Of a stretch of DNA of 54,002 nt, positions 24,286 to 31,524 are shown piece after piece; position 1 is the stretch's first letter, and each line of letters begins with the position of its first letter. Both the position numbers and the translations under genes were made by a program. Location: assembly GCA_019634625.1 (NCBI GenBank), contig JAHCBA010000043.1, forward strand, positions 1-54,002. The letters are read 5' to 3'. The notes beneath the pieces are model-generated. The model ran no database searches. It saw nothing but the letters and a program-made list of their open reading frames with translations, and had not been told where the DNA came from. Origin of the DNA: Verrucomicrobiia bacterium (GTDB lineage Bacteria; Verrucomicrobiota; Verrucomicrobiia; Limisphaerales; CAIMTB01).

Positions 24286-25185
24286 ATGTTACGCGACATC
24301 CAGAAATGGTTCTCGTTCGTCAAGTTCAGCCACACCGTCTTCGCCCTCCCGTTCGCCCTCGCCGCCATGGCCGTGGCGGCCCGCGACAACCGCGGCTGGC
24401 CCGGCCTCCGCCTCTTCCTCCTCATCCTCGCCGCCATGGTCGCCGGCCGGACCTGCGCCATGGCCTTCAATCGAATCGTCGATCGCAAATTCGACGCCCT
24501 CAACCCCCGCACCGCCGGTCGTCACCTCCCCGCAGGAACCGTCTCCCTTCCCGGTGCCATCACCCTCTGGGCCCTCAGCGGCGCCGCGCTCGTCCTCGTA
24601 AGCTGGGCCATCAACCCCCTCTGCTTCGCCCTCTCGCCCTTCGCCCTGCTCGTCATCTGCCTCTACTCCCTCACCAAACGCTTCACCGACTTCACCCACA
24701 TCTACCTCGGCGTCGCCCTCGCCCTTGCCCCGGTCGGCGCCTGGCTTGCCGTCCGGGGAACCGCCGTCACCTGGATCGAAGGCCTCCAGATGACCCTCCT
24801 CGCCCTCGCCGTGGTGTTCTGGTTGATCGGCTTCGATCTCATCTATGCCCTCCAGGACTACGACTTCGACCGCCGCCACGGTCTCGGTTCCCTCGTCGTC
24901 CGCTGGGGCCCCAAAAATGCCGTCATGGCCGCCTTCCTCGCCCATGTCGTCATGATCCTCCTCCTCGCCCTCTTCGGCGTATTCTGCCGGTTCCGGCTCC
25001 CTTACTGGGTCGGGCTTGGCCTCATCAGCGGCTGCCTCATCCTCGAGCACTTCATCGCACGACGCCGCAGCCTCGACTGGATCCATGTGGCCTTCTTCCG
25101 CATGAACGCCCTGGTCAGCACCATCTTCCTCGTCGTCACTGTCGCCGAAGTCGTCTTCCCCTTCTTCCGACCCCAGCGGTTGTAA
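24286..25185 (+). CDS. UbiA-like prenyltransferase (putative 4-hydroxybenzoate polyprenyltransferase / MqnP)
   Basis: 299 aa from ATG 24286, with about eight or nine membrane helices. The first Asp-rich motif NRIVDRKFDALNPRTAGRHLP and the second, YALQDYDFDRRHGLGS, are the magnesium-diphosphate sites of the UbiA superfamily. IQKWFSFVKFSHTVFALPFAL is typical of the MqnP subgroup of the futalosine pathway, where the enzyme prenylates a naphthoate. It lies 37 bp after ubiX. Verrucomicrobia generally make menaquinone, which favours MqnP over UbiA (inference). Confidence 0.9.
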   Translation: MLRDIQKWFSFVKFSHTVFALPFALAAMAVAARDNRGWPGLRLFLLILAAMVAGRTCAMAFNRIVDRKFDALNPRTAGRHLPAGTVSLPGAITLWALSGAALVLVSWAINPLCFALSPFALLVICLYSLTKRFTDFTHIYLGVALALAPVGAWLAVRGTAVTWIEGLQMTLLALAVVFWLIGFDLIYALQDYDFDRRHGLGSLVVRWGPKNAVMAAFLAHVVMILLLALFGVFCRFRLPYWVGLGLISGCLILEHFIARRRSLDWIHVAFFRMNALVSTIFLVVTVAEVVFPFFRPQRL

Positions 25186-25551
25186 AGCCGTGTTTCCGCC
25201 CGTGTTGGGTCTTGTCGGTTTCGTGGATCCTGCGTCCCCATAGCCCGCCTCGCGGAACCCGCCCCCTCCCCGCGCGGGTACATGCCCCTCAACGACCATG
25301 ACGGGCCCATCTCCATGGTGTCGTTGCCCCTTCCGACAACTCGCCAATGCGCCCCGGGGTCTCCCCCACGCTTGCGCCGCATCCCCGACTCCGATATCAC
25401 CTCTCCACACTCCCAACCCCGCGCCCTCGGCTCGACGACACCCAGGATGCACGGCACCCCGTAGCGCAATGCCCCAAGGCATCCCCCGGTCATTCGCCAT
25501 CCGTCCGCCCGGATCCGCGTCGCGACACCTCCCTCCCCCCTACTCCCGTCC
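25186..25551. other. Intergenic region before the patatin operon
   Basis: 366 bp between the UbiA-like and patatin-like genes. No convincing gene is seen; a 60-aa open frame at 25282-25464 has no recognisable features. No clear promoter or terminator hairpin was found by eye. The operon promoter should lie here. Confidence 0.5.
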
Positions 25552-27099
25552 ATGAGCTCCTCCACTCCGATCCCGGGAGCGCCGCCCCCCGGGTACGACG
25601 GCCCCCGCCGCTGCCTCATCTTCCCCGGCGGCGGCATGCGGACGGCCTACCAGGCGGGTGCCGCACGAGCCCTCATCGAGTCGGGCCTGGTGTTCACCCA
25701 CATGGATGGAACCTCCGGAGGCGGCATCAACCTGGCCATGCTCCTCTCCGGACTCACGCCCGCCGAAATGGCCGCCCGCTGGAGCAGTCTCCCGATCCGC
25801 GACTTTGTCTCCTTCCTCCCCCTGACGGATTACCTCAAATCCCCCCAATGGCCCGCGCTCGGTTCCCACCGCGGCGTGGTGGAAAAGGTCTTCCCTCACC
25901 TCGGAATCAACCTCGACCAGGTCCGCCGCGCCCAAGGGGTCGAAGCCGTCTTCAATGTCCTCAACTTCTCCCGCAAGACGGTGAAGACCCTCCCGTCGCG
26001 GGATCTCACCCTCGAAATGCTCCTGGCCGGCATGTCCCTTCCCATCGCCATGCCCGCCATCGAGCACGACGGGGAATGGTACTGCGATCCGGCGTTCATC
26101 CGGGATGCCAATCCCCTCGATGCGATCCGCCGCGGCGCCGGGGAACTCTGGATCCTCTGGGTCATCGGCAACACTCCCGAATACCGCAACGGCGCCTTCC
26201 ACCAGTACGTGCACATGCTCGAAACGGCGGCCAATGGCTCCCTCTTTTCCGACCTCGATCGCATCGCCGAATGGAACGAACGCATCGCCCGCGGCGAAAC
26301 CGTGTGGGGTCATACCCGCCCCATCCGGGTCCATGTCATCCGCCCCCCCCGCGCTCTTCCCCTCGATTCCGACCTCTACCTCGGCCGTACCGACACTGCC
26401 ACCCTCGTGGAGCAGGGTTACCGCGACGCCAAACAGTATATGAACACCATGGATCCCCAGGGCACCCCCCTCACCCCCGACGCCACCCGTATGCCCGCCG
26501 AACAGCTGGGCTACACCTTCCGCGAAATGATGCAGGGCCCCTTCGCCATGGGCCCCACCGAACCCGAGGCCGGCGCCGCCGAAGGTTCGCGTCTCCGCAC
26601 CCAGTTCACCATGCGCGCCACCATCACCATCCATGATCTCGACCGCTTTCTGAACACCCCCGAACACCCGGGTGACCTCGTCGGCACCATCGACTTCCCC
26701 CCCCTCGGCACCGCCCTCCCCTCCACCCGCGGTGTCTTCAATCTCTTCCTGCCCGGCAACGACCCATCCCTCAAACTCATGGTGTACGAACTCGGCTTCG
26801 AAAGCGGCGGCCAGCCCTACTACATGGCCGGTAAGAAACTCGTCCGCCAGCACAGCGTCCTCGACCTCTGGAAGGACACCACCACCCTCTACACCCGGCT
26901 CCACCAGGGCACCGACCCCTCCGGCCCCGTCGTCGGGGCCGGCATCCTCAGCCTCTCCCTCCCCGAACTCCTCAAGATGATCCCCACCATGCGCGCCACC
27001 AACGCCCGCTCACCCAAGGAAGGCCTCGAAGCCGCCGCCCGCTTCGGCAGGTTCTTCCTCGGCGAACTCTGGGAAACCTACGTGAAAAAGGGCTCCTGA
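25552..27099 (+). CDS. Patatin-like phospholipase with C-terminal cholesterol-oxidase-type accessory domain
   Basis: 515 aa. The patatin domain (about 15-330) has the oxyanion loop GGGMR (26-30), the nucleophile motif DGTSGG with Ser55, and a probable catalytic Asp179 in CDPAFIRDANP (family consensus DGG/DGA). It should be a serine acyl hydrolase acting on lipids. The last about 170 residues are separate: FTMRATITIHDLDRFL, TRGVFNLFLPGNDPSLKLMVYELGF, GGQPYYMAGKKLV and LDLWKDTTTLYTRL resemble, from memory, a domain found after the GMC part in actinobacterial ChoD-like oxidases. The next gene is a ChoD-like GMC oxidase without this domain, 17 bp away. There is no signal peptide, so a cytoplasmic location is likely. 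First gene of a five-gene operon. Confidence 0.85.
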   Translation: MSSSTPIPGAPPPGYDGPRRCLIFPGGGMRTAYQAGAARALIESGLVFTHMDGTSGGGINLAMLLSGLTPAEMAARWSSLPIRDFVSFLPLTDYLKSPQWPALGSHRGVVEKVFPHLGINLDQVRRAQGVEAVFNVLNFSRKTVKTLPSRDLTLEMLLAGMSLPIAMPAIEHDGEWYCDPAFIRDANPLDAIRRGAGELWILWVIGNTPEYRNGAFHQYVHMLETAANGSLFSDLDRIAEWNERIARGETVWGHTRPIRVHVIRPPRALPLDSDLYLGRTDTATLVEQGYRDAKQYMNTMDPQGTPLTPDATRMPAEQLGYTFREMMQGPFAMGPTEPEAGAAEGSRLRTQFTMRATITIHDLDRFLNTPEHPGDLVGTIDFPPLGTALPSTRGVFNLFLPGNDPSLKLMVYELGFESGGQPYYMAGKKLVRQHSVLDLWKDTTTLYTRLHQGTDPSGPVVGAGILSLSLPELLKMIPTMRATNARSPKEGLEAAARFGRFFLGELWETYVKKGS

Positions 27100-27116
27100 T
27101 TCCCCACCCCGCTCCC

Positions 27117-28697
27117 ATGGACTACGACGCCATCATCATCGGCAGCGGCTTCGGCGGCGCCATCGGCGCCTGCCGCCTCGCCGAGGCCGGCTACAAGGTC
27201 CTCATCCTCGAACGCGGCCGGCGCTGGGACAAAAAGGACTACCCCCGCTCCCCCGGCGACGCCTGGTTCTGGGATCACAAGGCCCCCGAACGCCACAACG
27301 GATGGATCGACTTCCGCATCTTCCCCAACATGAGCGTCGCCCAGGGCGCCGCCGTCGGCGGCGGTTCCCTCATCTACGCCAACATCTCCTGCGAGGCCCC
27401 CGCCTCCGCCTTCCAGTCCGGCTGGCCGCCCGAACTGACCTTCGCCGAACTCAAACCCCACTACGACCGCGTGGCGTCCTTCATGAACGTCCAGAAGGTC
27501 CCCCCCAATCAGTGGTCCCGCCGCATGCTCCTCATGCGCGAGGCCGCCGAGCGCCTCGGCCAGGGACACCGCTTCACCCCGCTCGAACTCGCCGTGTCCT
27601 TCGACCCCGATTACTCCTACAACCTGCCCGACCCCCACAGCCTCGCCCACAGCAAACCCTTCGTGAACGCCCAGGGCGTCCAGCAGGGCACCTGCGTCCA
27701 CATCGGCAATTGCGACATCGGCTGCGATGTCCTCGCCAAAAACACCCTCGACCTGAATTACATCCCCTGGGCCGAAAAACACGGCGCCGAGGTCCGCGAT
27801 CTCCACCTCGTCTCCAACCTCGAACCCGTCCCCGGCGGCTACCGCGTCTCCTTCGACCGCATCGCCAGCCGCCAGCGCATCCCCGGCAGTGCCACCGCCC
27901 GGATCGTCTGGATCGCCGCCGGCTCCCTCGGCTCCACCGAACTCCTCCTCCGCTGCCGCGAGGAAACCCGCTCCCTCCCCAACGTCAGCCCTTTCCTCGG
28001 CCGCAACTGGAGCAGCAACGGCGATTTCCTCACCCCCGCCTTCTACCGCGACCGCGACATCTCCCCGTCCCGCGGCCCCACCATCGGCTGTGCCATCGAC
28101 TTCCTCGACGGTTCCCGCGACGGCCAGTCGTTCTGGATCGAGGACGGCGGCTTTCCCAACCTCCTCGCCGACCTCCTCCGCCGGGCCGACACCGCCGGCA
28201 GCCTCAACCCCAAACTCCAGTTGATCGTGTCCGGCATCCGCCACCTCCTCCGCGATGTCGAACCCTTCCGCAATGTCATGCCCTGGTTCGCCCAGGGCGT
28301 GGACGCCGCCAACGGGGTGCTCTCCCTGAAACGGCCCCTGCTGGGCAGGACCACCGATCTCCACCTGGCCTGGGACATCCGGAAATCCCGCGAGGTCATC
28401 GACGCCATCGTCTCCACCCACCTCCAACTCTCCAACGCCACCGGCGGCAACGCCGTCATCCCCCCCACCTGGACCTTCCTCCAGGACCTCGTCACCCCCC
28501 ATCCCCTCGGCGGCTGCAACATGGGCTCCTCCCCCGCCGACGGCGTGGTGGACCACACCGGCGAGGTCTTCGGTCATCCCAATCTCTTCGTCTGCGACGG
28601 CGCCATCATCCCCCGCGCCCTCGGCGTCAATCCCTCCCGCACCATCGGCGCCCTCGCCGAACGCACCGCCGCCCTCCTCGCCGCCGCCTCCCGCTGA
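27117..28697 (+). CDS. GMC family oxidoreductase (cholesterol oxidase ChoD-like)
   Basis: 526 aa. The FAD dinucleotide motif GSGFGG lies at 9-14 (YDAIIIGSGFGGAIGACRLAEAGYKVLILERG). AVGGGSLIYANISC, then GTCVHIGNCDIGCDVLAKNTLDLNYIPWAE and HPLGGCNMG (462-470), VFGHPNLFVCDGAIIPRALGVNPSRTIGALAERTA are typical of the cholesterol-oxidase/ChoD branch. It probably oxidises an alcohol on a hydrophobic substrate with FAD. No export signal is present. Second gene of the operon, placed between a lipase and a phosphoesterase; this suggests a shared lipid substrate, but the actual substrate cannot be read from sequence. Confidence 0.9.
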   Translation: MDYDAIIIGSGFGGAIGACRLAEAGYKVLILERGRRWDKKDYPRSPGDAWFWDHKAPERHNGWIDFRIFPNMSVAQGAAVGGGSLIYANISCEAPASAFQSGWPPELTFAELKPHYDRVASFMNVQKVPPNQWSRRMLLMREAAERLGQGHRFTPLELAVSFDPDYSYNLPDPHSLAHSKPFVNAQGVQQGTCVHIGNCDIGCDVLAKNTLDLNYIPWAEKHGAEVRDLHLVSNLEPVPGGYRVSFDRIASRQRIPGSATARIVWIAAGSLGSTELLLRCREETRSLPNVSPFLGRNWSSNGDFLTPAFYRDRDISPSRGPTIGCAIDFLDGSRDGQSFWIEDGGFPNLLADLLRRADTAGSLNPKLQLIVSGIRHLLRDVEPFRNVMPWFAQGVDAANGVLSLKRPLLGRTTDLHLAWDIRKSREVIDAIVSTHLQLSNATGGNAVIPPTWTFLQDLVTPHPLGGCNMGSSPADGVVDHTGEVFGHPNLFVCDGAIIPRALGVNPSRTIGALAERTAALLAAASR

Positions 28698-28747
28698 ACC
28701 CATCCCTCATCCCAACCCCGCCCGCCCACCCATCCCTCCTCCGTCCC

Positions 28748-30148
28748 ATGATCAAAGACCTCATCGTCTGGAATTCCCTCCGCGCCCAGGTCACCTCCTG
28801 GCGCGAACTCGCCGAACAGGTCGTCACCGCCCACCAGGCCGGCGGCGAGGATGCGAAAAAGCTCCTCGCCAAGGGCTGGACCCCGGACGACGGCAAGGTC
28901 TTCCTCGACTTCGTCCGCCGCGCCGAGGACGAACTGAACCAGTTCGCCGCCCCCGAGGAGGCGGAGATCGAGGACGACACCGACGGCGCCATCATCCTCA
29001 GCGCGCCCGCCCTCAGCGCCCTCCAGCACCTCGTCGAGCAGGCCAACATCGATGCCAACCTCGTCCTCCGCGCCACCGCCCAGGGCGCCGTCGGCGACCG
29101 CGCCGGCCTGACCGAACATGAACTTCATCCCGCTGCCAAACCGCCGCCCGGTCAGCGCCTCTTCTACAGCCCCTTCGATGAACCCGGCGTCCTCTACCTC
29201 ACCGAAGGTGCCAAGGCCGTCGCCTATCGCATGCTCAAGGGCTACCATCCCTTCTCCCAATCGCCCCCCTCCGTCCCCCTTGCCCCCAAGGCCCGCATCC
29301 TCCTCGTCGGCGACTGGGCCACCGGCGTCGGACGCGCCCGCGACATCGCCGCCCTGATGCGCAAAGAACTCGATGCCGCCCCCGCAGTCGAACGTCACGT
29401 GGTCCACCTCGGCGACATCTACTACTCCGGCTGGGCCGCCGAATGCCGCAAACGTTTCCTCGATCCGTGGCCGGTCCGCCCCGGCGAGTCCGGCGTCTTC
29501 AGTTGGTGCCTCAATGGCAACCACGACATGTACTGCGGCGGCGACGGCATCTTCCAGGTGGTCCTCGGCGATTCGCGCTTCGCCCGTCAGGCCGGCTGCA
29601 CCTACTTCGCCCTCGGCAACGAACACTGGCAGATCCTGGGCCTCGACACCGCCTACGACGAATGGAACCTCCAGCCCGGCAACCTGGACCAGGTGGCCTG
29701 GGCCCGAAGCGTGCTCAACGCCAATCCCGGCGCCCGCGGCATCCTCCTCAGTCATCATCAGCCCCACAGCGCCTATGAAGGCACCGGCCCGAAAAAGGCC
29801 GGCCGCATCGCCGCCCAGGCCTTCCCCCTCCTCGAAGGCCGCCGCACCCACGCCTGGTTCTGGGGACACGAACATCGCTGCGCCGTCTATGATCCCATCG
29901 ACTTTTCCGCCGCCGGGGGCACCGCCAGCCTCCCCCTCGGCGCCTGCCTCGGCCATGGCGGTGTCCCCACCCGCCCCACCCGCGACTCCAAACCGGGCGT
30001 GCGCCACGTCCTCACCGACATCGTCCGCTACGGCATCGAGAACTTCGCCATGATGGGCTTCGCCGTCCTTGACCTCGACAACGACCACGGCCAGCTCCGC
30101 TGCATCAACGAACGCGGTGTCGAACATTTCCGCGCCGACCTCGCCTGA
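28748..30148 (+). CDS. Calcineurin-like metallophosphoesterase with extra N-terminal domain
   Basis: 466 aa from ATG 28748, 50 bp after the GMC gene. Residues 1-180 form an unrecognised, mostly helical and acidic region. The metallophosphoesterase core follows with all metal-binding blocks: GDWATG (D189), HLGDIYY (D223), GNHD (258-261 region), SHHQPH (H336/H337) and WGHEHR (H374, H376). It should hydrolyse a phosphomonoester or phosphodiester using two metal ions. There is no signal peptide. The substrate could be a lipid head group, a nucleotide signal or a nucleic acid; the operon context does not decide. Confidence 0.85.
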   Translation: MIKDLIVWNSLRAQVTSWRELAEQVVTAHQAGGEDAKKLLAKGWTPDDGKVFLDFVRRAEDELNQFAAPEEAEIEDDTDGAIILSAPALSALQHLVEQANIDANLVLRATAQGAVGDRAGLTEHELHPAAKPPPGQRLFYSPFDEPGVLYLTEGAKAVAYRMLKGYHPFSQSPPSVPLAPKARILLVGDWATGVGRARDIAALMRKELDAAPAVERHVVHLGDIYYSGWAAECRKRFLDPWPVRPGESGVFSWCLNGNHDMYCGGDGIFQVVLGDSRFARQAGCTYFALGNEHWQILGLDTAYDEWNLQPGNLDQVAWARSVLNANPGARGILLSHHQPHSAYEGTGPKKAGRIAAQAFPLLEGRRTHAWFWGHEHRCAVYDPIDFSAAGGTASLPLGACLGHGGVPTRPTRDSKPGVRHVLTDIVRYGIENFAMMGFAVLDLDNDHGQLRCINERGVEHFRADLA

Positions 30149-30174
30149 CCGCCCGCCCCCCGCTCCCATCCTTC

Positions 30175-31524
30175 ATGGACACCTGGACCGAACGGCAGCG
30201 CGTCTCCCTGACGCGCTGCCTCGAAACCTTCGAAGACCAGTTCCGCGAATGGGAGGCCCGGACCGAACGCGCCCCCTGGGAAATCCACTACTCCCAGGTC
30301 CGCGCCGCCACCGCCCACCTCGGCGTCCTCCGCGATCGCCTCCGCCAGACCCTCGATGAAGGCCAGGACAACCAGATCGAACTCCGCGTCCTCTCCGCCT
30401 GGCGCGTCTGGGAGGCCTTCCGCAACCGCCTCGGTCAACGCCAGGAGGAGATGTTCCGACCCGGCCTCACCGCCGCCGACGAAGTCGCCTGGGCCTGCCG
30501 CATCCCCATCGCCAACGCCTTCGAACGGGCCAAAGTCCCCACCCCCAAACAACCGCCCCTCGCCTTCCTCAACGGCTCGGTCAGCCCCAACGCCCTCGTC
30601 CGCGCCCGCCCCTTCCACGCCGAACCGGTCTTCGGCGAACCCCTCTCCCGTGCCGCCGAACGCCTCCTCGAAAGCCTCCCCGTCCCCCTCATCGGCCTGC
30701 CCTGGCACGAGGCCTTCCATGCCCCCGCCATGGTCTCCATCCCCCATGAGGCAGGCCATGTCGTCGAAGCCGATTTCACCCTCACCGCGGCCCTCGACCA
30801 GGCCCTCGCCGCCGCCGCCCCCGCCAGGGCCGACGACTGGAAACGCTGGCGGGCCGAGGTGTTCGCCGATCACTTCGCCGTCCGCCATTGCGGCCCCGCC
30901 TTCGTCGGCCTCCTGATCGATCTGCTCGCCCCGCGCTTCGCCACCACCCCGGCCAATGCCTATCCCCCCCATGTCGTCCGGATGGAACTCTGCCTCGTGG
31001 CGCTCGAGGAACAGGGCCTCGCCTCCCAAGCCGCCCACCGCCGCCTTCAATGGCTCCAACGTGTCGGCCCGGCCAATGGCACCCCCGACGCCCCGCTCGC
31101 CGCCGAAGTGCGGCAGATCGTCCGTGCTCTCGGCGACCTCCGCGTCGGCAACGACCGGCTCGCCGATGTCGTCGCCTTCCATGCCGACCGCAACCGGCTG
31201 GTGACCGAACTCGCCGCCGATGTCCGCGCCGGAAGCTGGACCAACGGCGAGGCGGATCCCACCACGGTGATCGCCACCGCCTGGCAGGTCTTTGAAGAGG
31301 ATCCCAACTTCTTCGCCCGCCAGGATGCCACCGAGGAGATCTACGCCCGCATCCTCAAGGCCCCCGGCGCCGGCGCCCGACGCGGCCGCGACCCACGCCG
31401 GTCCGCCGCCCCCGGACAAGCCCGCCGTTCCTCTCCCGCCGACACCACGGACTCCTACGCCGATCAGGCCCGCCGCTTCGCCGACCAATGGCTGGCGGAA
31501 CGGCTCGACGATCGCCCGGAATGA
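30175..31524 (+). CDS. Uncharacterised HExxH metalloprotein of the patatin-GMC-CHAT operon
   Basis: 449 aa. The N-terminal about 150 residues are helical. The zinc motif HEAGH lies at 191-195 within MVSIPHEAGHVVEAD, and WRAEVFADHFAVRHCGPAFVGLLIDLL follows with Glu228 as a likely third ligand, giving a gluzincin-like HExxH...E spacing of about 33 residues. I cannot assign it to a named peptidase family. The C-terminus is a basic Arg/Pro/Ala tail. No signal peptide. Fourth gene of the operon; its stop overlaps the start of the CHAT/transglutaminase gene by 4 bp, so the two are translationally coupled. It may be a protease that acts with, or on, the next protein (inference). Confidence 0.6.
   Translation: MDTWTERQRVSLTRCLETFEDQFREWEARTERAPWEIHYSQVRAATAHLGVLRDRLRQTLDEGQDNQIELRVLSAWRVWEAFRNRLGQRQEEMFRPGLTAADEVAWACRIPIANAFERAKVPTPKQPPLAFLNGSVSPNALVRARPFHAEPVFGEPLSRAAERLLESLPVPLIGLPWHEAFHAPAMVSIPHEAGHVVEADFTLTAALDQALAAAAPARADDWKRWRAEVFADHFAVRHCGPAFVGLLIDLLAPRFATTPANAYPPHVVRMELCLVALEEQGLASQAAHRRLQWLQRVGPANGTPDAPLAAEVRQIVRALGDLRVGNDRLADVVAFHADRNRLVTELAADVRAGSWTNGEADPTTVIATAWQVFEEDPNFFARQDATEEIYARILKAPGAGARRGRDPRRSAAPGQARRSSPADTTDSYADQARRFADQWLAERLDDRPE

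Noticed and set aside
25282-25464. 60-aa frame in the gap before the patatin operon
   Set aside because: No start signal, no recognisable composition or domain; likely chance.
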